Source of the DNA: an uncultured Gemella sp. | Lineage (GTDB): Bacteria; Bacillota; Bacilli; Staphylococcales; Gemellaceae | Length of the DNA: 17,610 nt | Assembly (NCBI GenBank): GCA_947254465.1 | Contig: CAMYEU010000013.1 | Coordinates: 1-17,610, forward strand | Reading direction: 5' to 3' | Shown: one piece after another, positions 6,870-12,970 of the stretch | Layout: each line of letters starts with the position of its first letter | Numbering within the stretch: the stretch's first letter is position 1 | Made by a program: the position numbers and the translations under genes | The notes under the pieces: generated by a model | What the model was told of the DNA's origin: nothing | What the model saw: only the letters and a program-made list of their open reading frames with translations | Database searches by the model: none

Positions 6870-8231
6870 TTATATGAATGTTGATATTATTAACCAGAAA
6901 TTCAAGATTATTAATACAACAGTACAGATCCATGCAACAATTTTCATCCATGTTTTAATAACAAACTCTCCCATAAGTTTTTTATCTGATGTATAGAGTG
7001 TTAATGGGATAATGGATATTGGTAGAGCAATACTTAAAAATACTTGTGTATAAATCAGTAAGCTTTCAATTGCTTGTTCACTATCACCAAAAATTATTAA
7101 ACAAATGACAACAGGCATTACCGCAATTACACGAGTCAGCATTCTTCTAATCCACATAGGAAGTCTCATGTGGATGAAACCTTCCATAACTATTTGTCCT
7201 GATAATGTTCCGGTAATAGTAGAATTTTGACCAGAGGCCAATAGAGCTACGGCGAATAGTGTACTAAGGAGTGGTGAAGCAATAACTCCAACAATGCTGC
7301 TATCTTGTAAAGCGTTATAAAGGTCTGTAAAGCGTCCAAGACTATCACCATGACCATAAAACAAAGAAGCACCTAGAACTAATAGTAAGCAGTTAATAAC
7401 AAATGCGATTGAAAGTTGAATATTAGAATCTATAGTAGAAAATCTAATAGCTTCTTTTTTAACTTTGTTGTCCTTTCTATCGTATCTTCTTGCTTGAACA
7501 ATAGAAGAATGTAGGTACAGATTGTGAGGCATAACTGTAGCTCCCACGATACCTAAGGCAATAAATAATGCACCTTTATTATTAATTACATCCTTGTTCG
7601 GAATAAAACCTTTAATTAATTCGCCGGTATTAGGGTTAGCTAATAAAACTTCATAGAAGAATATTATTAGAATTGTAAATATCAAGGTAGCTACAATAGC
7701 TTCGATTTTTCTAAATCCAAAATGTGCTAATAATAGGAGTAAGAATACATCAAAGATAGTTATTATAACCCCTATTAGCAAAGGAATACCGAATAATAAT
7801 TTTAAAGCTACAGCACTACCAATAATTTCTGCAATATCGGTAGCCATAATAGCTAGTTCGGTAATTATCCAGAGAACAAATCCCATTTTTTTACCAGTAT
7901 GCTTTCTAGTTGCTTGAGCTAGGTCCATACCAGTTACAATACCTAATCTTACAGACATTGATTGAAGCAACATCGCGATAAGATTCGATATAAGTATAAC
8001 GAATAGTAAGCTATACGCATATTGAGCACCACCAGCGATAGAGGTAATCCAGTTACCAGGATCCATATAACCGACTGCTACTAATGCTCCCGGTCCACTA
8101 TAAGCCAGGACTTTCTTTAAAAAGCTTCCTTCTTTTGGAACATCAACTGTATTGTTAATTTCTTGAAGAGAAAGCTGATTCGCAGCTTCTAACTCTTCTT
8201 GACTTTTTCTCAAAAATTTTTTAAAAATCAT
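6870..8231 (-). CDS. mntH: Nramp-family Mn2+/divalent metal transporter (MntH)
   Basis: A 453-residue integral membrane protein of the Nramp family, which imports Mn2+ (and often Fe2+) with proton coupling. The TM1 metal-site motif DPGN is at 57-60 (Asp57, Asn60). The TM6 motif MPHNLYLHS starts at Met234, with Ala231 supplying the other backbone ligand position. The helical pattern fits the usual 11 membrane segments. The N-terminal 40 residues are a charged cytosolic tail. AGAAGGTGA sits just before the ATG at 8231. It is a single-gene transcript with its own promoter (8354-8326), a stem-loop at the transcript start and a terminator. The metal ligands are intact, so the protein should be active. 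Selectivity for Mn over Fe is from family knowledge. Confidence 0.94.
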   Translation of the reverse strand: MIFKKFLRKSQEELEAANQLSLQEINNTVDVPKEGSFLKKVLAYSGPGALVAVGYMDPGNWITSIAGGAQYAYSLLFVILISNLIAMLLQSMSVRLGIVTGMDLAQATRKHTGKKMGFVLWIITELAIMATDIAEIIGSAVALKLLFGIPLLIGVIITIFDVFLLLLLAHFGFRKIEAIVATLIFTILIIFFYEVLLANPNTGELIKGFIPNKDVINNKGALFIALGIVGATVMPHNLYLHSSIVQARRYDRKDNKVKKEAIRFSTIDSNIQLSIAFVINCLLLVLGASLFYGHGDSLGRFTDLYNALQDSSIVGVIASPLLSTLFAVALLASGQNSTITGTLSGQIVMEGFIHMRLPMWIRRMLTRVIAVMPVVICLIIFGDSEQAIESLLIYTQVFLSIALPISIIPLTLYTSDKKLMGEFVIKTWMKIVAWICTVVLIILNFWLIISTFI

Positions 8232-8281
8232 TTAATCACCTTCTCTAAAAATAATAGTGTAGAATAAGAATATAAAACTAC

Positions 8282-8313
8282 TTTCCTTAAGGCGGAAATC
8301 TTGCCTTCGGAAA
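8282..8313 (-). promoter_or_regulatory. Stem-loop / imperfect palindrome at the mntH transcription start
   Basis: TTTCC (8282-8286) with GGAAA (8309-8313), and AAGGC (8289-8293) with GCCTT (8303-8307), form a nested inverted repeat. It begins about 6 nt into the predicted transcript. It could be an mRNA 5' stem-loop or an operator for a metal-responsive repressor. No T-run follows, so it is not a terminator. The rest of 8355-8488 shows no feature. Confidence 0.45.
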
Positions 8314-8325
8314 ACTATAAACAAT

Positions 8326-8354
8326 ATTGTACTACAAAAATGAAAAAATGTAAA
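8326..8354 (-). promoter_or_regulatory. Promoter of mntH
   Basis: On the minus strand TTTACA (8354-8349) and TACAAT (8331-8326) are separated by exactly 17 bp. Transcription should start near 8319, giving a leader of about 88 nt. Confidence 0.72.
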
Positions 8355-8488
8355 TTCTTTTGAAAATAGATATTACTATGAGTGGACTAGAATGATAATA
8401 GAAATTGAAAATGAGTATGATTTCTTGTGAAAATCTATTCAAGAGGAAAAGTTGTATACAGAATTCCGAAGAGATTTTTAAAAAATAT

Positions 8489-8496
8489 TACGAATA
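8489..8496 (+). promoter_or_regulatory. Candidate competence (cin/com) box before comC-radC
   Basis: The octamer TACGAATA is identical to the core recognised by the streptococcal competence sigma factor ComX/SigX. It lies 107 bp before a prepilin peptidase gene and is preceded by a T-rich stretch. A separate TATAAT at 8568-8573 may supply a housekeeping -10, but no good -35 was found for it. Use of a cin box in this organism is not established. Confidence 0.4.
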
Positions 8497-8603
8497 AAAA
8501 AATATTATTTAATAGCTAAAACATCAGTAAGGATAAAGTTGGTTAGGTAAATATACTTATGATAAAATATAATTGAAGGGTTATAAAGTGAGGGGAGATA
8601 TTT

Positions 8604-9323
8604 ATGGAAAGATATATATTTATTGTTATTGTAAGTCTTATATTTGCTAGTGCAATCAAATGTTTAGTAGATAGTGAGAATAAAAAAGAGTTCCTATTTA
8701 GACGAAGTCATTGTTCAAGTTGTCATAAAGAATTAAGGGGGAGCGACTTAATTCCAATCTTTAGTTATTTGTTTAAAAAAGGACGATGTAGTTACTGTAA
8801 TCAAAAAATTCCATTAGATGTATTTTTATACGAAATTTTTACTTTTATTACTATAGTATTATTTATTATTTTCCAAAACTATTTTATTTTTATTAGTTAT
8901 CTTGAAGTCAGTATATTTATTATTCTCATTTTTTTAGGAATAGAAGATATAAAATTATTTGAAGTTAATGATGAGTTGTTTTATCTTCTAATAATATTAA
9001 ATTTTTCTTCTATATATATACACTATTATTTATTCAATTTTTTAGATTTTATCTATCTTATTATTATTTTTCATATATTATATATTTTCACAAGAGGTGG
9101 TTTAGGTTATGGCGACATAAAAGTATTTTGTGTATTAGCTTTAAATTTAAATTTATTTGAGGGAGTGTATTTGTTGATTTTCACATTTTTATATGCAGGA
9201 TTTTTCGCTATTTGGTTAATTATCTTGAAAAAAGTTAAAAGAAAAACCAAACTACCACTAGTGCCATTCATAGCACTTAGCTATTTAACAATCATATTAA
9301 TAAGGGAGGGATTATTATGGTAG
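8604..9323 (+). CDS. comC: Type IV prepilin peptidase (ComC/PilD-like)
   Basis: A membrane aspartyl protease that cleaves and N-methylates prepilin-like proteins of the DNA-uptake pseudopilus. The 239 residues include an N-terminal helix and a zinc-binding loop with two CxxC pairs (Cys37/Cys40 and Cys62/Cys65). Five to six further membrane segments follow, carrying the A24 catalytic aspartates: Asp115 in GIEDIK and Asp171 in the GxGD motif GYGDIK. The usual N-terminal GSFxNV motif is degenerate (FASAIK), so the methyltransferase part may be altered. GAGGGGAG precedes the ATG by 6 nt. The stop overlaps radC by 7 nt, so the two are translated together. A comC-radC neighbourhood is also known in other Firmicutes. 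No pilin genes are in the window. Confidence 0.88.
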   Translation: MERYIFIVIVSLIFASAIKCLVDSENKKEFLFRRSHCSSCHKELRGSDLIPIFSYLFKKGRCSYCNQKIPLDVFLYEIFTFITIVLFIIFQNYFIFISYLEVSIFIILIFLGIEDIKLFEVNDELFYLLIILNFSSIYIHYYLFNFLDFIYLIIIFHILYIFTRGGLGYGDIKVFCVLALNLNLFEGVYLLIFTFLYAGFFAIWLIILKKVKRKTKLPLVPFIALSYLTIILIREGLLW

Positions 9324-10093
9324 TAGGCTATACTATTAAAGAGTTTAGTGAAGAAGATCGTCCGAGGGAGAAATTCAAAAAATTAGGTGCTCTAGCTCTC
9401 AGCGATAAAGAGATTCTAGCAATATTATTAAGAACAGGGACAAAAAATCAAAATGTAATTGAGCTTTCCGACATGATTCTAAAAGATATGGGAGGTATTA
9501 CAAAGTTAAGAGATGCAACTTTAACAGAACTTATGAAACATAAAGGGGTAGGTCAGGAAAAGGCGATACATATTCTGGCGAATATAGAGTTTGCAAGAAG
9601 AATATATGCGACGAATGTTTTAGATGTTAAGTGTGATAGCCCGCAGTCAATAGCCAATTATTTAAAATCATCTTTAGAGAATTTAACACAAGAAGTTTTC
9701 GTAGTATTAGATATTGATACGAAAGGTAAAATAATCGAAAAAAGAGAAGTATTCAAAGGTAGTTTATCTATGTCAGTAGTGCATCCAAGAGAAGTATTTA
9801 AACTAGCAATAAAAAATAGTGCTTCGAGCATCGTCTGTGTACATAACCACCCGAGTGGAGACGCAACTCCTTCTATAGAAGATATTAAAACAACGATAAA
9901 TCTAATGGAAGTTGGTGAAATAGTTGGTATAGAAATGCTCGATCATATCGTGATAGCAAAAAAAGGATATGTCAGTATTAGAAAAGTCTTGAACTATCTA
10001 GCAGTAGAAAATATAGACTATAAATACGAAGATGTTACAGGTGAACAATTAAAATATATATTGAGAAAATACAAAGTTGTAGGGGAGTATTAA
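9317..10093 (+). CDS. radC: RadC-family JAB/MPN-domain protein
   Basis: RadC-like protein (UPF0758), 258 residues. Residues 1-95 are a helical region with a helix-hairpin-helix-like segment (KHKGVGQEKA at 74-83). Residues about 105-225 are the JAB1/MPN metalloprotease-like domain, with Glu126 and the zinc motif HNHPSGDATPSIED (His176, His178, Asp189). The biochemical role is unknown; despite its name it is not a proven repair protein. In streptococci radC is induced during competence, which fits its overlap with the prepilin peptidase gene. The Shine-Dalgarno AGGGAGGG lies inside the end of comC. A charged C-terminal extension of about 30 residues goes beyond where many family members end. 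Confidence 0.93.
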   Translation: MVVGYTIKEFSEEDRPREKFKKLGALALSDKEILAILLRTGTKNQNVIELSDMILKDMGGITKLRDATLTELMKHKGVGQEKAIHILANIEFARRIYATNVLDVKCDSPQSIANYLKSSLENLTQEVFVVLDIDTKGKIIEKREVFKGSLSMSVVHPREVFKLAIKNSASSIVCVHNHPSGDATPSIEDIKTTINLMEVGEIVGIEMLDHIVIAKKGYVSIRKVLNYLAVENIDYKYEDVTGEQLKYILRKYKVVGEY

Positions 10094-10225
10094 AAGGAAG
10101 AAGTGTAAAGTTGTATTAAATTATAAATAATGATTTATGAATTTGATAATAGTTAATTGCTAAAGTAAGTTCCAGTAAGAAATTAAAGTAGAAATTACCT
10201 AAAAAAGGAAAATAATAATGAAAAT

Positions 10226-10274
10226 ATTCCCAAGATGATTTTCGTTTTTTAAAATAGGAAGTTATCTTGGGAAT
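10226..10274. other. Strong hairpin downstream of radC
   Basis: ATTCCCAAGAT (10226-10236) and ATCTTGGGAAT (10264-10274) form a perfect 11-bp stem with a 27-nt loop. No T-run follows on the plus strand; on the minus strand the tail is only moderately T-rich. It may end radC transcription imperfectly, or insulate the toxin locus. Nothing else is seen between 10094 and 10316. Confidence 0.5.
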
Positions 10275-10316
10275 TAACATATAGAAAGATAAAGAGGATA
10301 CAGCATCTCAAAATCT

Positions 10317-10345
10317 TTGCTTTTCTACTTCATCTATGTTAAAAT
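10317..10345 (+). promoter_or_regulatory. Promoter of the antisense (antitoxin) RNA
   Basis: TTGCTT at 10317-10322 and TAAAAT at 10340-10345 are separated by 17 bp, with TG one base before the -10 (extended -10). No plus-strand ORF follows, and a terminator ends at 10442, so the promoter serves a short RNA. Confidence 0.65.
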
Positions 10346-10351
10346 ATAAAC

Positions 10352-10442
10352 ATAAAAGAGAGAGCCGTTTTAAAGACGGTGGCTCTAGTTTAGGTATTTT
10401 ATAACCATCTAGCCTGCCAAAGCGTAAAGATGGTTATTTTTT
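10352..10442 (+). ncRNA. Candidate type I antitoxin RNA (RatA-like position)
   Basis: A predicted RNA of about 90 nt runs from the promoter at 10317-10345 to the terminator at 10401-10442. It has two stem-loops: AGAGCC (10361-10366) with GGCTCT (10381-10386), and the terminator stem. It is convergent with the minus-strand toxin mRNA and overlaps its 3' end, including the toxin stop codon. This is the txpA/ratA and bsrG/SR4 arrangement in Bacillus subtilis, where the RNA silences the toxin mRNA by antisense pairing. The first stem, read on the other strand, is followed by CTCTTTTATGTTT and might end the toxin mRNA. The exact 5' end is inferred. Confidence 0.62.
10401..10442 (+). terminator. 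Terminator of the antisense RNA, overlapping the toxin stop codon
   Basis: ATAACCATCT (10401-10410) pairs with AGATGGTTAT (10428-10437), 10 bp, followed by a T-run at 10437-10442. The right arm contains the complement of the toxin stop codon (10434-10436). Confidence 0.82.
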
Positions 10443-10538
10443 ATTGTCTTTTTTTAACGCTACAATACATGTACTAACTACTGAAACAATCAATAAATTT
10501 ATTCCAATAATCGTTTGTACAATTTCGTAAGCTGACAA
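10434..10538 (-). CDS. Small hydrophobic type I toxin (TxpA/BsrG/holin-like family)
   Basis: A 34-residue peptide. It opens SAYEIVQTIIGINLLIVS after the initiator, has one membrane helix at about residues 8-28, and ends in a basic KKDNKK tail. The SxYE start, single helix and lysine tail match TxpA, BsrG and the putative holin-like toxins of Firmicutes, which disturb the membrane when over-produced. The start is TTG at 10538: AAAGGAG (10552-10546) lies 7 nt upstream, and no in-frame ATG or GTG exists before an upstream stop. The mRNA starts near 10652 and carries a leader of about 114 nt. A convergent antisense RNA covers its 3' end. Very small ORFs with TTG starts escape standard gene finders. 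The toxin function is inferred from family resemblance and architecture. Confidence 0.72.
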   Translation of the reverse strand: MSAYEIVQTIIGINLLIVSVVSTCIVALKKDNKK

Positions 10539-10579
10539 CTTGCTACTCCTTTCATCCAGATTTTAGTGTATGCGAGCAT
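10499..10579 (-). CDS. Small ORF overlapping the toxin start (possible coupled reading frame)
   Basis: An ATG at 10579, preceded 8 nt upstream by AAAGGGG (10594-10588), opens a 26-residue frame beginning MLAYTKIWMKG and ending TAA at 10499-10501. It overlaps the first 40 bases of the toxin gene in another frame, and the toxin ribosome site lies inside it. An in-frame ATG at 10597 would give 32 residues. The layout recalls mok over hok in E. coli, where translation of the overlapping frame governs toxin translation. The peptide itself is basic and resembles nothing known to me. Confidence 0.4.
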   Translation of the reverse strand: MLAYTKIWMKGVASCQLTKLYKRLLE

Positions 10580-10658
10580 AGCACCATCCCCTTTCATATT
10601 GAAGTAGCCACCATCTTTATCGGAAACTAATGTCCCCTAACTTCTCTCTCCAATTTTG

Positions 10659-10687
10659 ATTATATCAAATTAATGTATGATAATCAA
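10659..10687 (-). promoter_or_regulatory. Promoter of the toxin mRNA
   Basis: On the minus strand TTGATT (10687-10682) and TATAAT (10664-10659) are 17 bp apart, with TG one base before the -10 (extended -10). The predicted start is near 10652. Confidence 0.75.
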
Positions 10688-10758
10688 CAATTTATAAATA
10701 TATGTAATCTTATAAATTTAAAGAATAATAATTTATTACAGAGAATGTAAAAAACTCA

Positions 10759-10930
10759 TTTACTAAAATTTTACTGAGGTTATTATATAAAAAAAGTGGT
10801 TTTGATGAGAAAAATTTTTGAGAAAATATATAGGAAGTAAGGGGATACTTTTATTTATTAGAAAAGTGGAGACAGTGATTTTTTTAATTTCATTTAAAAG
10901 ATAAGTTTCTGGTTACAGACCAGTTTTTTT
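10759..10930 (+). ncRNA. Possible short transcript: weak promoter to T-run terminator
   Basis: TTTACT (10759-10764) and TATTAT (10781-10786) are 16 bp apart. A terminator at 10909-10930 (CTGGT, loop, ACCAG, seven T) closes the stretch. Between them only an 11-codon ORF at 10804 (MRKIFEKIYRK) is seen. It may be a small RNA, a peptide gene or the remnant of a deleted gene. Support is weak. Confidence 0.3.
10909..10930 (+). terminator. Short intrinsic terminator in the intergenic stretch
   Basis: CTGGT (10909-10913) pairs with ACCAG (10919-10923) and is followed by seven T. An outer ATTTCA/TGAAAT pair could strengthen it. It stands 40 bp before the exporter promoter, so it insulates that promoter from upstream transcription. 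Confidence 0.6.
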
Positions 10931-10969
10931 GTGAAATGGAATTAACAAATTAAATTTTCAGAAATAACA

Positions 10970-10998
10970 TTGACTAGCAATTTTTTATTTGATATAAT
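10970..10998 (+). promoter_or_regulatory. Promoter of the ABC exporter at 11212
   Basis: TTGACT (10970-10975) and TATAAT (10993-10998) are 17 bp apart, with an extended -10 TG. The leader before the gene is about 207 nt, long enough for RNA-based control. Confidence 0.82.
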
Positions 10999-11031
10999 TT
11001 CTATAATTTAACAAAACGTTAATTAGATTTT

Positions 11032-11103
11032 ATGTTGAGTGGAAAGTTAATCTATAGATTGAATTATTTTACAGTATTAAATATTAAGAAAGAAATTGAT
11101 TAG
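11032..11103 (+). CDS. Putative leader peptide before an attenuator
   Basis: An ATG at 11032 opens a 23-codon frame beginning MLSGKLIYRLNYF and ending in TAG at 11101-11103. The last codons and stop lie in the 5' arm of the terminator hairpin at 11089-11136. A ribosome paused on this frame could block the terminator and let transcription reach the exporter, as described for the bmrB leader before bmrCD in Bacillus subtilis. No convincing Shine-Dalgarno is seen before the ATG, which is the main weakness. A self-complementary AATCTATAGATT (11049-11060) lies inside the frame. Confidence 0.35.
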   Translation: MLSGKLIYRLNYFTVLNIKKEID

Positions 11104-11136
11104 CTTTTATTAGCAATTGATTTCTTTTTATTATAT
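11089..11136 (+). terminator. Leader terminator (attenuator) before the ABC exporter
   Basis: AAAGAAATTGATT (11089-11101) pairs along 13 positions, with two G-U pairs, with AATTGATTTCTTT (11115-11127). T-rich sequence follows (TTTTTATTATATTT). It lies between the promoter at 10970-10998 and the start codon at 11212, so it must be read through for expression. Confidence 0.72.
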
Positions 11137-11211
11137 TTAGATTTTCAAAGGATATTTATAAAATGAAAACTGATCTTTTAAATAGAAGGACTCAATTAAG
11201 GGGTGAGAAAT

Positions 11212-12819
11212 ATGAGGAAATTTTTATTTGCGGTAGTTTTATTTCTTATTACAGTAGTCTCGGGAATTAATATTTATTTTTCTTATCAAATTAAATATGT
11301 TGTTGATGCTCTTACTACTAAAAATGAGCAATTATTCTATAATCAAATTATATATTTATCTGTAATTATTATACTAATGCTTATATGTGAATATTTACGT
11401 CAGATTCTAGATACTATTTATTTAAATAAAGTTGGGTTTAATATTCATAGAACACTTGTGGGTAGTTTACTTAGGAATAAACTAGATACAAAGAGTAAAA
11501 ATTTATTATCTACTATAAATAATGATATTGAAATGGTAAAAGATCAATATTATAATACGATTTTTTCTTTGTATCAGGGGATAGTTTATTTTATTTTTGC
11601 TACTATAGCGTTGTTCAAATTAGATATAACAACAGCTTTTTGGGTTATAGGATTGTCACTATTTCCGATTGTAATTCCTAATATATTTAAAGCATATTTG
11701 AAAAATGTTCAAAATAGTATTTCAAAACAAAAGGCTAGATATAATGATAAACTTGAAGATTTCTTAGAGGGATTATTAGTTATTAAGAACAGCGATTCGG
11801 CTAATATATTTTATGAAAAATTACTTAATGAATATAAAAAAATAAATAAACTTGTTAATAGAAAAAATGTTTTAGTATCACTTGTAAATGTCTTAACTGG
11901 ATTAGTATTCTACGCTACTATTATTGCTATTTTATACATTGGAGGTCGTCAAGCTCTGTTAGGAAATACTAGTGTAGGGGATATAGTATCTATTTTTACT
12001 ATTTCTGCAGAGTTAGTAATGCCTGTTAATTTGATTACAGCTTCTATAGCTAATATAGCAGCTGTTAAAGACATAAAGAGGGAATTAGATTCTAAAGAGA
12101 AGTTTGAATATAAAGATAGTCATAAAATTATCAGTTTTGAAAACATAGAAATTCGAAATGAAAATTTTAAATTTAATAATAGAGAAATTTTTAGTAATTT
12201 TTCAGCTAGTTTTGAAAAAGGTAGAAAGTATTTAATTCAAGGGGATAGTGGTAGTGGAAAATCGACGTTAGCATTACTATTAACGAAAAACCTTGAAGGA
12301 TGTAACATCTTTTTAAACGGAAAAAATATTAACAGTTATGAATACAACACAATTCAGAAACTAATAACTTATGTACCTCAAGATAGTTTTATATTTGTAG
12401 GTAAGGTTATCGATAATCTTACTTTTTATAAAAACATAGAAGCGGATAAAATAATGACTTTAATAAAAGAAACTAGATTAGATGAAAAATTTAAAGAAGC
12501 TTCGGATTTAATTAATATTAAGTACGATAAGAGAAAATTTAATTTATCTGGTGGACAAAAACAAAGACTAGCATTAATTAGAGCTATCTTACAGGAAAAA
12601 CAGGTTATAGTTTTAGATGAAACATTATCAGGATTGGATAAAGATACATACATCTTAGTTGAAAAATTACTATTAAGTATGAAAGATAAGACTTTAATTC
12701 ATATATCACACAGATCATATCCAGAAACTTTGAAAATGTATGATGAGGTATATGTAATGGGAAGTGACTTAAAAGTCCCAAATTTTATAAAAAGTTTACA
12801 TGAGCACTCGCAGACGTAG
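11212..12819 (+). CDS. ABC exporter half-transporter (TMD-NBD fusion)
   Basis: A membrane exporter subunit of 535 residues: a six-helix transmembrane domain (about 1-290) followed by an ATP-binding domain. Walker A is GDSGSGKST at 344-352, the Q-loop Gln is 390, the signature LSGGQ is at 445-449, Walker B VIVLDE ends in the catalytic Glu470, and the switch His is 500. All are intact, so it could act as a homodimer or pair with another half. It is somewhat shorter than typical 570-600-residue exporters. The ATG at 11212 is chosen because AAGGGG ends 8 nt upstream; a GTG at 11203 overlaps that site. Substrate is unknown. The attenuator-like leader and the MFS gene downstream suggest inducible drug or peptide export. 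Confidence 0.88.
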   Translation: MRKFLFAVVLFLITVVSGINIYFSYQIKYVVDALTTKNEQLFYNQIIYLSVIIILMLICEYLRQILDTIYLNKVGFNIHRTLVGSLLRNKLDTKSKNLLSTINNDIEMVKDQYYNTIFSLYQGIVYFIFATIALFKLDITTAFWVIGLSLFPIVIPNIFKAYLKNVQNSISKQKARYNDKLEDFLEGLLVIKNSDSANIFYEKLLNEYKKINKLVNRKNVLVSLVNVLTGLVFYATIIAILYIGGRQALLGNTSVGDIVSIFTISAELVMPVNLITASIANIAAVKDIKRELDSKEKFEYKDSHKIISFENIEIRNENFKFNNREIFSNFSASFEKGRKYLIQGDSGSGKSTLALLLTKNLEGCNIFLNGKNINSYEYNTIQKLITYVPQDSFIFVGKVIDNLTFYKNIEADKIMTLIKETRLDEKFKEASDLINIKYDKRKFNLSGGQKQRLALIRAILQEKQVIVLDETLSGLDKDTYILVEKLLLSMKDKTLIHISHRSYPETLKMYDEVYVMGSDLKVPNFIKSLHEHSQT

Positions 12820-12879
12820 TGGTTTATTGATATATAAATTCACCTTGTGAAAGCTTTTTAGATATTTGATAAACTTTTC

Positions 12880-12934
12880 GGAGATGACTCGATAAAATCT
12901 CTTTCTCCAAAATCACAATTTTTGAGTCACTTTC
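12880..12934. repeat. Palindromic dispersed element, copy B
   Basis: This 55-bp stretch between the ABC exporter and the MFS gene contains TGACTC...GAGTCA around AT-rich arms. It aligns by hand with 6809-6862 at about 40 of 55 positions. An alternative stem, GAGAT with ATCTC, is also possible. No T-run follows, so it is not an obvious terminator here. Confidence 0.6.
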
Positions 12935-12970
12935 ATAATACTTTAAAGTATAGAGATAGGAGAGTCTAAT

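Noticed and set aside
8232..8325. Mn-sensing yybP-ykoY riboswitch before mntH
   Set aside because: None of the conserved loop sequences of that riboswitch were found; there is only a simple nested hairpin.
10226..10274. Hairpin after radC as a clean intrinsic terminator
   Set aside because: The stem is strong, but there is no T-run on the plus strand and the loop is long, so it is listed only as a hairpin.
11203..11211. GTG start of the ABC exporter at 11203
   Set aside because: It overlaps AAGGGG, which is well placed for the ATG at 11212.
11163..11270. Short ORF from ATG at 11163 overlapping the start of the ABC exporter, with AAAGGA upstream
   Set aside because: It is out of frame with the exporter, and its composition follows the overlapping coding sequence. 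I could not tell it from chance, although translational coupling is possible.
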